In this document: positions 41,602-50,212 of the stretch, piece after piece
Layout of the letters: the number at the start of each line of letters is the position of its first letter
Position numbering within the stretch: position 1 is the stretch's first letter
Source of the DNA: Gemmobacter sp964439015
GTDB lineage: Bacteria > Pseudomonadota > Alphaproteobacteria > Rhodobacterales > Rhodobacteraceae
DNA: 50,247 bases
NCBI GenBank assembly: GCA_964439015.1
Contig: CAYTMV010000011.1
Coordinates: 1 to 50,247, forward strand
Reading direction: 5' to 3'
Position numbers and translations under genes: made by a program
Notes under the pieces: generated by a model
What the model was told of the DNA's origin: nothing
Database searches by the model: none
Seen by the model: the letters and a program-made list of their open reading frames with translations, nothing else

Positions 41602-43125
41602 ATGCGGGGTCCGCATAACATCTGGCGGCTGGCCCGCACTGCAGCCACCTTCGAGCGCACGGGCGCCCTGGGCGTTGTTCTGGATGCGCTGAACACGCCG
41701 CCCCGTCTGCGGGTTGCGGCACACCTGCTGGGGATGCCGTTCCGCTGGTTGGGGCTGAAGGGTGACCCGGCGCTGCCGCCCGTCACAAGGGCGCTGACGG
41801 CGCTGGGGCCGGCCTACATCAAGTTCGGTCAGGTTCTGTCCACTCGCCCTGACATCGTCGGCGAAGAGCTGGCCGACCAGCTGAAATACCTTCAGGACAA
41901 ACTGCCGCCCTTCCCTCTCGATCAGGCCCGGGCCGTGATCGAGGCCGAGTTGGAGGCGCCGCTGCCCTCGCTGTTCTCGGAGTTTTCCGAGCCTGTGGCA
42001 GCAGCCTCGATCGCGCAGGTGCATCGCGCGCGGCTGGCCGATACCGGCGAGGATGTGGCGGTCAAGGTGTTGCGGCCGGGGATCGAGCGCGCTTTTCGCA
42101 AGGATATCGACGCCTTCTATTTCGCCGCGCGCGTGATCGAGCTGTTGTCGCCTGCCTCGCGCCGGCTGCGGCCGATGGATGTGATCACCCATTTCGACGG
42201 GGTGGTTGCGGGCGAGCTGGACCTGCGTCTGGAATCCGCGGCTGCCGCCGAATTTGCCGATCATACTGAAAAGGATGCAGGGCTTTCCGTGCCCAAGCCG
42301 CATTGGCACCTGTCGACACGGCAAGTGATGACGCTGGACTGGGCCGAGGGAATCAGCCTTGCCGATATCGCGGCCCTCGATGCTGCTGGCCATGATCGTC
42401 CGGCACTGGCCGCGCGGGTGCTACAACTGTTTTTGTCGCACGCGCTTCGCGACGGCTATTTTCACGCCGACATGCATCATGGGAACCTCAAGGTCGCCGC
42501 CAATGGTGACCTGATTGTCTATGACTTCGGGATCATGGGCCGGCTGGATGAATACACCCGTCGCGTCTATGCCGAAATCCTGATGGGTTTCATCCGAAAG
42601 GATTATACCCGCGTGGCCGAAGTGCATTTCGAGGCGGGCTATGTGCCGGCAGACCGGGACAAGGACGAGTTCGCCCGGGCCCTGCGTGTTGTGGGCGAGC
42701 CGATTTTCGGCATGGATGCCAGTCGCATTTCGATGGCCCGACTGCTTCACTACCTGTTCGAGGTGACCGAGCGTTTCGGCATGCAGACTCGAACCGAGTT
42801 GATCCTGTTGCAACGCACGATGGTCGTGGTCGAGGGCGTGGCGCGCTCGCTCGATCCGCATATCAACATCTGGCAGGTGGCACGCCCGGTGGTCGAGGAT
42901 TACATCAAGTCCAACATCGGCCCGCGCGCTGTGCTGCGCGATTTGTTGCACACCGCCAAGGTGCTGTCGCGGTTCGGACCCAAACTTCCAGCATTGGTGG
43001 AATCGCGGTTGATCGCCGGTTCGCAGCCCGTCGTTGTCGCAGCAGCGCCTGCGCCTGCGTGGCGCTGGATGCTTTTGGGTGCCGCACTGTTCGGTGCCGG
43101 AATCTGGCTGGGCGGGGCGCTGTGA
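41602..43125 (+). CDS. ubiB: Atypical kinase/ATPase UbiB of ubiquinone synthesis
   Basis: 507-residue membrane-anchored protein of the ABC1/ADCK family, needed for making or extracting ubiquinone intermediates. The KxGQ motif is in YIKFGQVLSTRPDIV, the Ala-rich loop in AAASIAQVHRARL, the ATP-binding Lys in VAVKVLRPG, and the catalytic and metal residues in GYFHADMHHGNL and IVYDFGIMGRL. The last 25 residues are a membrane helix (WRWMLLGAALFGAGIWLGGAL). The usual HADxHPGN motif reads HADMHHGN here, a one-residue deviation (Pro to His). Translationally coupled to ubiE. Confidence 0.95.
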   Translation: MRGPHNIWRLARTAATFERTGALGVVLDALNTPPRLRVAAHLLGMPFRWLGLKGDPALPPVTRALTALGPAYIKFGQVLSTRPDIVGEELADQLKYLQDKLPPFPLDQARAVIEAELEAPLPSLFSEFSEPVAAASIAQVHRARLADTGEDVAVKVLRPGIERAFRKDIDAFYFAARVIELLSPASRRLRPMDVITHFDGVVAGELDLRLESAAAAEFADHTEKDAGLSVPKPHWHLSTRQVMTLDWAEGISLADIAALDAAGHDRPALAARVLQLFLSHALRDGYFHADMHHGNLKVAANGDLIVYDFGIMGRLDEYTRRVYAEILMGFIRKDYTRVAEVHFEAGYVPADRDKDEFARALRVVGEPIFGMDASRISMARLLHYLFEVTERFGMQTRTELILLQRTMVVVEGVARSLDPHINIWQVARPVVEDYIKSNIGPRAVLRDLLHTAKVLSRFGPKLPALVESRLIAGSQPVVVAAAPAPAWRWMLLGAALFGAGIWLGGAL

Positions 43126-43172
43126 TCTGACGAGGCAATCCATCGCCTTTCCCGACCACGGACGACGCCGCG

Positions 43173-43832
43173 TCACTGACGCAGCGCCGTAACTGCGGCG
43201 ACACCCACCTCAATCCCGCCCTCCATCACAAGCGTCACGCCGGTCGGGCCACCCCGCACCTCGGTAATGCGGGCGTAATGCTCGACCACCGAATTCTCGA
43301 TCTGGACACCCTGACGATAGTTTTCCAGTTCGAAGGTATAGGTGCCACGGCGCAGCGGTTCGCCCGCGATCGTCTCGGGCGTCCAGGTGTAACTGGTAGC
43401 GTTCGCGGGCAGATCGACGCGATTTACGGCATCGCCTGCCGCATTCCGGACCACCATGACCACGCGATCCGCACCCGCGATCGGATTCGGCGACAATTCG
43501 ATGCTGGTTTCTGTTCCCTCAATGGCCATTGGCATCGCCGCCCGCGCCTCACTGCCGACCCAACCGGCCATCTGCGCCATCCCCATCGCGGCAATCTGTG
43601 TCGCGAGGCCGGTGAGGAGGTCATTGGTCTTTGTCTGCTGCTCGACGCCCGAGAAGGTTGCCAACTGCACAGCATAATCGGTGCTTTCCAGCGGGTTGAG
43701 CGGATCCTGATTCTGCAACTGCGTGGTCAGCATCCTCAGGAAGGTCTCATAATCCGTGGGCTTGGTCGCAGATTTGTCCGCCTGCCGCTGGGTTGCGGTC
43801 GAAAAAGCGGATGTCGTTGCACTCAATTCCAT
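43173..43832 (-). CDS. flgD: Flagellar hook capping protein FlgD
   Basis: 219 residues. Guides assembly of hook subunits (FlgE) and is discarded on completion. The N-terminal export and capping motif is clear: YETFLRMLTTQLQNQDPLNPLESTDYAVQLATFSGVEQQTKTN. The middle carries a FlgD Ig/Tudor-like region (IELSPNPIAGADRVVMVVRNAAGDAV, then TYTFELENYRQG), shorter than in enterobacteria. The start has GAGG in the 8-bp gap after fliK. It converges with ubiB, with 47 bp and no obvious terminator between them. Confidence 0.94.
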   Translation of the reverse strand: MELSATTSAFSTATQRQADKSATKPTDYETFLRMLTTQLQNQDPLNPLESTDYAVQLATFSGVEQQTKTNDLLTGLATQIAAMGMAQMAGWVGSEARAAMPMAIEGTETSIELSPNPIAGADRVVMVVRNAAGDAVNRVDLPANATSYTWTPETIAGEPLRRGTYTFELENYRQGVQIENSVVEHYARITEVRGGPTGVTLVMEGGIEVGVAAVTALRQ

Positions 43833-43840
43833 GTTTCACC

Positions 43841-45274
43841 TCAAAGTCTGAGATCAAGCCCACCGTCCGGCCGGGCGGTTTGGCGCGTATAGGTTGAACG
43901 AGCGGGCGAAGCGGCCGGCCCTGTCCCGCCCTCTTCATGGCCCGCGTCGGGCAGATCGCCGCTCTCACGCCGCTCTTGACGGTTGCTCCACTGTGCAAAA
44001 TCCAGCGTGCTGCCGGAAAAACCCGACGCACGGAGATCTTGCAAAAGTTGTTCGGCGTGACGCCGCATCAGATCGATGGTTTCGGGGCGTTCACAGGTCA
44101 CGATCAAGTGCAGCTGACCGCGTTCTGTCGTCATTTCAAAAACCACCCGCCCAAGTTCAACCGGATCGAGACGCAATTCGATCCGCTCCGACCCGTTGCT
44201 GATCGCGGCCGAAATCGTCGGCGAAATCGGGCCCTCGGCCGTTCTGAGCAGGGGCGGACGGTCCAGCCCCTGCGCAATCCGCTCGGGCTGCAGAAGAGAT
44301 GCGGCGTCCATGGCAGGGGCAGGCAACCCGGTCCCCGGCGCAGCTTGCGGCGAGGCGCCGAACGCCGCAGGGACAGGATCGGGGGCCTGCGAACCCATTT
44401 CGACAGCCCCTGCTTCGGCGCGGATGTGTTCGGCATCTGACCGAATTGCTGCCTCCCGAACGGTTGGCGCGTGCCTGCGATCAACCGTGATCTCAACCTC
44501 CGTCGCACCGACCGAGGGATCGCTGGATCCGACGTGCTTCCCCGCCTCTCCCTGTCGCGGCGCCACCAAATGTTGCCCAGAATCGCCGACCGGAGACGAA
44601 AACGGCAGAGAGACAGCCTGTTGCATCGCTGTCGCCTTGCCCGTCTCTGGAGCAGTGCCGGTAGCGCCAATTCGCCCGGGAAATGCGATTTCCGGTTCTC
44701 GGGATTCGACATCGGCAGTGTCAGTTTCTGTCCTGACCGCCAGATTGGCCTGATCGGCCGGGCTGACATCGGCAGGGTAAATGACTGCTGCAGCTTCAGC
44801 TTCAACTGTGGGAGGGACGGCGCTGATTCTGCCCTGCATTGACATCTGCATGTCGCTGCCTTCTGACGTAGTGCCAGGCACCGCAGCCTTCGGATGTGCC
44901 AGCCGCCCCTCGAGCGTCGCTGTGACTCCATCCATGGATTCGGGCGTAAGGTTAACATCGGTTTTCGGCGGAAGCGCCCTGGGCTCACTGACGAGGGGCG
45001 TTGGATACATACTTGATTCGGCACCAGAAATCGGTGTTTCGGATGCGTCAATTCGCTCCTCGGCGCCTGTGGCAGGCGCAACAGGCGCGGATTCTGCGCC
45101 CACAAACACGAACGGGGGCACCCCCGGCACCAACTCCGCCTCTGGAACTGAATCGTCAGCCTCCAGAACCTGTAGGAAACCCAGTTCATCCGCTTCGGCA
45201 TGAGGTGCCCCCTCCTGAACGGGCCGTGGGGGGACCGTGAGAGATGCAGATGAGAAAGAAGCGATTGCCGTCAT
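43841..45274 (-). CDS. fliK: Flagellar hook-length control protein (FliK-like)
   Basis: 477 residues from the ATG at 45274; the open frame extends 101 codons upstream but that part is antisense to flgJ. Residues 1-350 are low-complexity, rich in Pro, Ala, Ser, Thr and Glu, as expected for the molecular-ruler part. The C-terminal Flg_hook domain is recognisable at about 370-450: SERIELRLDPVELGRVVFEM, then LIVTCERPETIDLMRRHAEQLLQDLRASGFSGSTLDF. This domain switches the export gate from hook to filament substrates. It precedes flgD by 8 bp and diverges from flgJ. The weak start signal makes the exact N-terminus uncertain. Confidence 0.86.
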   Translation of the reverse strand: MTAIASFSSASLTVPPRPVQEGAPHAEADELGFLQVLEADDSVPEAELVPGVPPFVFVGAESAPVAPATGAEERIDASETPISGAESSMYPTPLVSEPRALPPKTDVNLTPESMDGVTATLEGRLAHPKAAVPGTTSEGSDMQMSMQGRISAVPPTVEAEAAAVIYPADVSPADQANLAVRTETDTADVESREPEIAFPGRIGATGTAPETGKATAMQQAVSLPFSSPVGDSGQHLVAPRQGEAGKHVGSSDPSVGATEVEITVDRRHAPTVREAAIRSDAEHIRAEAGAVEMGSQAPDPVPAAFGASPQAAPGTGLPAPAMDAASLLQPERIAQGLDRPPLLRTAEGPISPTISAAISNGSERIELRLDPVELGRVVFEMTTERGQLHLIVTCERPETIDLMRRHAEQLLQDLRASGFSGSTLDFAQWSNRQERRESGDLPDAGHEEGGTGPAASPARSTYTRQTARPDGGLDLRL

Positions 45275-45324
45275 GTCATGCCGGTTGGTTCTGAAGGGTC
45301 TTCTGCCCTTCTGACCCAAAAGAC

Positions 45325-45339
45325 TTACCAGTTGTTTAC
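45325..45339. promoter_or_regulatory. Possible CtrA-type box in the divergent flagellar promoter region
   Basis: TTAC-N7-TTAC, one mismatch per half from the TTAA-N7-TTAA CtrA consensus, in the 108-bp gap between fliK (minus) and flgJ (plus). CtrA controls flagellar genes in several Rhodobacterales, which makes this plausible, but a site with two mismatches is weak evidence. Confidence 0.3.
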
Positions 45340-45382
45340 CGACGCCTGAGATAGTGGAGTAAATCCGCTGGAAAGGCATGCC

Positions 45383-45661
45383 ATGACAACAATCTCCCTT
45401 GCAGGACCGACCCCGCCCATCCCGGACCGCAAAACCGACCTTTTCGCCAAGGCAAGGGAGTTGGAGACCGCCTTTCTTTCGGAAATGCTGGGCCATGCCG
45501 GGCTGGGCGAAACACAAGGCAGCTTTGGCGGCGGCATCGGCGAGGCGCAGTTTTCGTCCTTCCTTCGGCAGGAACAAGCCAAAGCGATGGTCGATGCCGG
45601 CGGAATCGGTCTGGCGGAGATGATCTTCCGATCACTGAAGGAGCGCGAGAATGCTGGATGA
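45383..45661 (+). CDS. flgJ: Single-domain FlgJ-like rod-binding protein
   Basis: 92 residues matching the rod-binding domain of FlgJ (LFAKARELETAFLSEMLGHAGLG, then FLRQEQAKAMVDAGGIGLAEMIFRSL). It caps the growing flagellar rod in the periplasm. The muramidase domain found in enterobacterial FlgJ is absent, the normal state in alphaproteobacteria, where a separate enzyme opens the wall. The beginning (MTTISLAGPTPPIPDRKTD) is a short polar leader. Overlaps the following gene by 11 bp. Confidence 0.88.
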   Translation: MTTISLAGPTPPIPDRKTDLFAKARELETAFLSEMLGHAGLGETQGSFGGGIGEAQFSSFLRQEQAKAMVDAGGIGLAEMIFRSLKERENAG

Positions 45662-45983
45662 TTCGCTACACCCGCTCGAAGGCCTTATGGACGAATTGCA
45701 CGATGCCCTGCGACATGGCCAGCTGTCGCTGATCGAATCCCTTCTGGCGAGGATCGAGACCGAAGTTGGAAAGGCAGAGGGTCAGGACCACCACGCGCTG
45801 CGGCGCCTGCACGCCAAAGCCGTGCGTAACGGCCGGCTTATTGAGGCCGCGGGGCGCGGTATTCGGGCGGCACGGAATCGTCTTGCCGAGATAGACGCAG
45901 TGCGCAACGGTCTGACCACCTATGATCGAAGTGGGCTGCGCATGGATCGCCTCTCCCAAGGCAACCTTTCACGTCGATACTAG
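45651..45983 (+). CDS. FlgN-like flagellar protein (putative export chaperone)
   Basis: 110 residues, almost entirely helical: LHPLEGLMDELHDALRHGQLSLIESLLARIETEV, then a second long amphipathic helix with RRLHAKAVRNGRLIEAAGRGIRAARNRLAEI, ending in a Rhodobacter-type tail LTTYDRSGLR. The size, helical pattern and position directly after flgJ fit FlgN, the chaperone for hook-filament junction proteins, but similarity is too low by eye to be sure. Its start lies inside flgJ. It is the last chromosomal-backbone gene before the mobile region. Confidence 0.6.
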   Translation: MLDDSLHPLEGLMDELHDALRHGQLSLIESLLARIETEVGKAEGQDHHALRRLHAKAVRNGRLIEAAGRGIRAARNRLAEIDAVRNGLTTYDRSGLRMDRLSQGNLSRRY

Positions 45984-46101
45984 GATCATGCCTCTGGGAA
46001 CGGGGACGCCGCGGTCAAGTTCATTTGGACAAGAGATGTCACCCGCCGAAGAGCGGGTCGATTGAGGTGATCGTCCCTTGTCGCCCATCTCGGGTCCGCC
46101 T
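45984..46101. other. Junction between flagellar genes and mobile-element remnants
   Basis: 118 bp without a gene. A stem ACCCGC/GCGGGT with a 6-base loop lies at 46041-46058, lacking a T-run. Sequence left of this belongs to the flagellar cluster and to the right are transposase remnants, so the island edge is probably in this stretch. No repeat matching the far end of the window was found. Confidence 0.4.
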
Positions 46102-46797
46102 TCAGCTGAGATCACCCCGGGTGCTTGCTTCGGTGAGTGGTCGGCGCGGCGGCCGCCAACATGATGCTGGTTCAATGCAATTCTGATGTGCCCATCTCAT
46201 TGGCGTGCTTCGTGCTGCGATCAACAGTCCGGACCGCGGCATCTTCGAAACCGCGTCCCTGTGGGGCCTCGAAGGCCTGCGGTCAGGCAGGCGACGGTGG
46301 GTGGCTCCGCAGCCGCAGGCCACATTCAGTCTGGGACCATCGGAACGGAGGTCGGTGCCCTCGCCCCACAAGCGATGCAGGATGACACCGATGCGGCGCG
46401 CCAGCGCGACCATTGCCCGCGTCGATCCTCGGCGGTGGACAACTTATGCGGCCCATATCCTGAGCCAGGTCAAACGGCCGCAGCGCATCATGGCTGTCGC
46501 AGGCAGGCACAGAACGCGACGAAGATTGACGTCACCGGCCTTGGCGATCCCGCCCGAGGCCTCGCGCTCGCCTGACTGATTTTGCAAGGGTGTCAGCCCA
46601 AGCCACCGCATGAACTTGTTTGAGAAGGAGAACCGGGCCGGGGTCATCGACAACAGATCGATGGGTCACGGCCATGACGGCGCCAACGCCGGGCATGGAC
46701 ATCATGCGGCGGCTGGCCGGATCCAAGCTGGCGGACACGGCGCTTCAGGCCGGCCAGCTGTTGTCGGAGAGATGATCTTGCCCGAAGCGTGGGCTCG
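46102..46797 (-). pseudogene. IS110-family transposase remnant
   Basis: C-terminal part of an IS110/IS1111-type transposase in two frames with an in-frame stop. Upstream frame: SMPGVGAVMAVTHRSVVDDP (near 46640-46700), the helix-hairpin-helix-like part of Transposase_20. It shifts frame into ARFSFSNKFMRWLGLTPLQNQ, then EASGGIAKAGDVNLRRVLCL and MMRCGRLTWLRIWAA, followed by a TAA at 46444-46446, after which the same frame continues as AMVALARRIGVILHRLWGEGTDLRSD. The N-terminal DEDD catalytic half is missing: the remnant stops about 45 bp before aioB. The element is therefore dead and has probably replaced the native region upstream of aioB. Confidence 0.8.
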
Positions 46798-46841
46798 GTT
46801 GCCACCTCGAGCATGAGATTACCAAGGGAGGATCTGTCACC

Positions 46842-47369
46842 ATGAAGTGCAACCGGTTGGTCGATGTCGGCCGCCGTCAGTTCCTGCGCGGGGGTGTTCT
46901 CGGCGTGGCAGGGGCTGCGGCGGCAACGGTCATGCCTGCGGGGCAGGCCCAGGCGCAGACGGCGCGGGCGATGCTGGACTACCCGTCCAGCAAGCTGGCG
47001 AATATCGCCGATCTCAAGGTGAACGAGCCGATGGACATCGGCTATCCCGACGCGGACAGCCCCGGCATCCTGCTGAAACTGGGTAGCCCTGTCGAAGGCG
47101 GTGCAGGCCCCGAGGGCGATATCGTCGCCTATTCCGTCCTATGCCCGCACAAGGGCTTCGTCATGTCCTACCACGGGGCCGACAAGACTCTGAATTGTCC
47201 TGGGCACTTTTCCCGCTTCGACTGTGAAAAGGGCGGTCAGCAGGTCTGGGGCCATGCCACGCAAAACCTGCCGCAGTTTGCGCTGCGGGTGGACGACAAG
47301 GGCGACATCTATGCCGAAGGCGCGGACGAGCTGATCTACGGCCGTCTCAGCAACGTGCTGCAAGGGTAA
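46842..47369 (+). CDS. aioB: Arsenite oxidase small (Rieske) subunit
   Basis: 175 residues; AAGGGAGGAT precedes the ATG. A Tat signal (R11-R12-Q-F-L-R, then an Ala-rich hydrophobic stretch ending AQAQ) exports the folded protein with AioA. The Rieske [2Fe-2S] ligands are C101 and H103 (CPHKGF) and C119 and H122 (CPGH). The positions that form a disulfide in the Alcaligenes faecalis enzyme are F106 and G121 here, as in Rhizobium NT-26 AioB, so the disulfide is absent. SVLCPHKGFVMSYHG and VWGHATQNLPQF are family-specific. It passes electrons from AioA to cytochrome c. The partner gene aioA follows 10 bp on but is disrupted. Confidence 0.93.
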   Translation: MKCNRLVDVGRRQFLRGGVLGVAGAAAATVMPAGQAQAQTARAMLDYPSSKLANIADLKVNEPMDIGYPDADSPGILLKLGSPVEGGAGPEGDIVAYSVLCPHKGFVMSYHGADKTLNCPGHFSRFDCEKGGQQVWGHATQNLPQFALRVDDKGDIYAEGADELIYGRLSNVLQG

Positions 47370-47379
47370 GGGGGCGATC

Positions 47380-47502
47380 ATGGCTTACAAGCGCAACATC
47401 GACCGCCTGCCGATCATTCCCGCAGGCGCCAAGGAACACAACGTCACCTGCCACTACTGCATCGTCGGCTGCGGCTACAAGGCTTACACCTGGCCCTGTT
47501 GA
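47380..47502 (+). pseudogene. aioA: Arsenite oxidase large subunit, truncated after 39 codons by an IS21 element
   Basis: Starts with ATG 10 bp after aioB. The 39 native codons give MAYKRNIDRLPIIPAGAKEH and then NVTCHYCIVGCGYKAYTWP, which carry the C24-x2-C27-x3-C31 ligands of the [3Fe-4S] cluster of AioA, the molybdopterin subunit that oxidises arsenite. Native sequence ends at 47496; the IS begins at 47497 and supplies Cys and a TGA stop (47500-47502). The full protein is about 820-850 residues, so virtually all of the molybdenum domain is missing, and the remainder is not found after the IS. Confidence 0.92.
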
Positions 47503-47608
47503 TTTTCACCCAGAACTGAGCCGGTTAGGCTGATAATTTTCACTGAGAACTGAGCCATGTGAACCTTTCCCTAAAGCGGTGAGCGGCGGGGGCAACGGAG
47601 TGATCCAC

Positions 47609-49179
47609 ATGGCACTATTGAATATCATCCGCCGGATGCATTTGCGGCAGAAGCTGTCGATCCGCGAGATTGCGCGTCTGACAGGCGTATCTCGGAATAC
47701 TGTGAGCAAGCATTTGGCGGCGAACACGATCGAGCCGAAGTTTGCGACGCCGGAGCGGCAAAGCAAGCTTGACCCATTTGCCGAGAAGCTGGCAGGCTGG
47801 CTGAAGACCGAAGCCGGCAAGTCGCGCAAAGAGCGGCGGACCATGAAGCAGTTACATGCCGATCTTGTGGTGCTTGGCTTTACCGGTTCTTACGCCCGGG
47901 TGGCAGCCTTTGCGCGACAATGGAAGGCGGAGCGCCAGCGTGAACAGCAGACGACCGGGCGCGGGACCTTTGTGCCGCTCCATTTTGCCCCCGGTGATGC
48001 CTTCCAGTTCGACTGGAGCGAGGACTTTGCGGTTCTGGGCGGCGAGCGCACCAAGCTGCAGATGGCGCACATCAAGCTGTCGCACAGCCGTGCCTTTTTG
48101 GTGCGGGCTTATCCGTTACAGACCCACGAGATGCTGTTCGATGCCCATTGGCACGGCTTCCGGGTCTTTGGCGGCGTCCCTGCGCGGGGCATTTACGATA
48201 ACATGAAGACGGCGGTGGATCGTGTCGGCCGTGGCAAGGAGCGGCAGATCAACATGCGCTTCCTCGCCATGACGAACCACTACGTCTATGAGCCCGAGTT
48301 CTGCAATCCCGCCGCGGGATGGGTCGAGCCAGCGTGTCGCCATCGGTTCGAGACCGCTGGCGAGGGGGGCAGGTCGAGAAGAACGTTCGGGATTCTCGTC
48401 ATCAGATGTTGCAAGGGATGCCGGACTTTCCTGACCTTGCCGCGCTGAATGCGTGGCTGGAAGAACGTTGCCTCGCGTTGTGGCGGGAGACCCCGCATGG
48501 CAAACAACCCGGCACCATCGCCGATGTCTGGGCCGAGGAGCGGGCGGCCCTTATGCCACTGCCGGTCGCATTTGACGGCTTCATCGAGCTGAGCAAGCGC
48601 GTCTCCCCTACGTGCCTGATCAGCTTCGAGCGTAATCGCTACAGCGTTCCGGCGTCATTCGCGAACCGGCCTGTCAGCCTGCGGATCTATCCCGACCGGC
48701 TGGTCGTGGCAGCTGAGGGCAACATCCTGTGCGAACATGCCCGCGTGATCCAACGCAACCACACGCTGACATCAAGGACAATCTACGATTGGCGGCATTA
48801 TCTGGCGGTCGTTCAGCGCAAGCCCGGGGCTTTGCGGAATGGCGCACCGTTCGTGGAATTACCGTCTGCATTCAGACAGTTGCAAGATCACATGCTGCGC
48901 AAGCCTGGCGGTGACAGGGAAATGGTTGATATCCTCGCCCTTGTGCTGCAGCACGATGAGCAGGCCGTGCTCACGGCCGTGGAGCTGTCGCTGGCCGAGG
49001 GCGTGCCGACCAAGACCCATGTGCTGAACCTGCTGCATCGGCTGGTCGACGGCAAGGTGATCGGCGGGCCGCCACTGGACACGCCCCAGGCACTGGCCCT
49101 GCATCGTGAACCCAAGGCCAATGTCGAGCGCTATGACGCCCTGCGCAGCCAAATTGCGGGAGGCCGCCATGCGTCATGA
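47609..49179 (+). pseudogene. istA: IS21 transposase istA, interrupted by a small palindromic insertion
   Basis: Reads as IstA in two frames. Frame one (47609-about 48325): HTH LSIREIARLTGVSRNTVSKHL, then the DDE region with DAFQFDWSEDFAVLGGERTKLQ, FDAHWHGFRVFGG and RFLAMTNHYVYEPEFCNPAAGW. The family then continues with EKGQVEKNV; here about 44 bp replace the 6 expected and the reading frame moves. Frame two resumes with GGQVEKNVRDSRHQMLQGMPDF (from about 48364) and runs to the stop at 49179, ending DALRSQIAGGRHAS. Without a frameshifting mechanism no full transposase is made. The end overlaps istB by 11 bp, as usual. Confidence 0.85.
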
Positions 49180-49963
49180 CCCCGCCGCCGCGGCCATCGT
49201 CATCATGCTGCGCAGCCTCAAAATGTATGGCATGGCCCAAGCCGTGACCGATCTGATCGAGCAGGGCGCACCGGCCTTTGAGGCCGCCATCCCGATGCTG
49301 TCGCAACTGCTGAAGGCAGAACTGGCCGAACGTGAGGTCAGGTCGATCGCCTATCACATGAAGTCGGCACGCTTCCCGGCCTACAAGGACCTCGCAGGCT
49401 TCGACTTTGCCGCCAGCGAGATCAACGAAGCCACCGTCCGGACCCTGCACCGCTGTGAGTTCATGGATGGGGCGCAAAACGTGGTCCTGATCGGTGGTCC
49501 GGGAACCGGCAAAACCCATGTCGCCACCGCCCTCGGCATCCAAGCGATCGAACACCACCGCAGGAAGGTTCGCTTCTTCTCCACCATCGAACTGGTCAAC
49601 GCCCTCGAACAGGAAAAGGCCAAGGGCAAGGCCGGGCAGATCGCGGAAGGCCTGACCAAGCTCGACCTCGTGATCTTGGACGAACTCGGATACCTGCCGT
49701 TCAGCGCATCAGGCGGGGCCTTGCTGTTCCACCTGCTGAGCAAACTCTACGAACGCACCAGCGTCGTGATCACCACAAACCTCAGCTTTAGCGAATGGGC
49801 ATCAGTCTTTGGCGATGCCAAGATGACCACGGCCTTGCTCGACCGCCTTACCCATCGATGCCACATTCTGGAGACCGGAAACGATAGCTTCCGCTTCAAG
49901 GCAAGTTCAGCCGCAGCAGCCCGGAAAAAGAAGGAGACAAACCCGACCTTGACCCCAGCATGA
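49169..49963 (+). CDS. istB: IS21 helper ATPase IstB
   Basis: 264 residues. AAA+ ATPase that assists IstA in target selection. Walker A is VVLIGGPGTGKTHVATALG, Walker B LVILDELGYLPFS, sensor region VVITTNLSFSEWASVFGDAKMTTALLDRL, and the basic Lys-rich tail ARKKKETN closes it. N-terminal helical IstA-contact part: LRSLKMYGMAQAVTDLIEQG. The start at 49169 lies inside the istA end. The gene itself is intact, so it could support other IS21 copies in trans. Confidence 0.94.
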   Translation: MRHDPAAAAIVIMLRSLKMYGMAQAVTDLIEQGAPAFEAAIPMLSQLLKAELAEREVRSIAYHMKSARFPAYKDLAGFDFAASEINEATVRTLHRCEFMDGAQNVVLIGGPGTGKTHVATALGIQAIEHHRRKVRFFSTIELVNALEQEKAKGKAGQIAEGLTKLDLVILDELGYLPFSASGGALLFHLLSKLYERTSVVITTNLSFSEWASVFGDAKMTTALLDRLTHRCHILETGNDSFRFKASSAAAARKKKETNPTLTPA

Positions 49964-50035
49964 ACCGAAATCCATAATCAGAGGTGGCTCACTTCTCGGT
50001 GAAAAAACCGGCTCAGTTCTGGGTGAAAATCAACA

Positions 50036-50212
50036 GTCTCGCCCCTAAGTTGCCGTCGAATCCGCGCTTTTACAACTGGATTGAACTTGTTTGCAGCTTC
50101 GCGCCGTGACTTGTCGGCCAGTGAGAGGGCGCATGACGCAGGGTGACGTTGCTGGCACTGCCTGCCGCTGCCTGCGACTGCGTGATTATCCGGTAACCGT
50201 CTGGCCTGACCG
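50036..50212. other. Sequence right of the IS21 element
   Basis: 177 bp that do not continue aioA in any frame by eye, and that contain no recognised gene. Together with the next entry it may be the 3' non-coding end of another insertion sequence. Confidence 0.4.

Larger units (their letters stand above)
47497..50035 (+). mobile_element. IS21-family insertion sequence, complete ends
   Basis: 2539 bp bounded by a perfect 28-bp inverted repeat beginning TGTTGATTTTCACCCAGAAC (47497-47524; mirrored at 50008-50035). As usual for IS21, each end carries a second related repeat inside: 47531-47557 on the left and about 49985-50005 on the right (TTTTCAC-GAGAA-TGAGCCA type). It encodes istA (interrupted) and istB. 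Flanks do not show the expected 4-8 bp target duplication: TGGCCC on the left against GTCTCG on the right. This implies deletion or recombination on one side after insertion into aioA. Confidence 0.95.
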
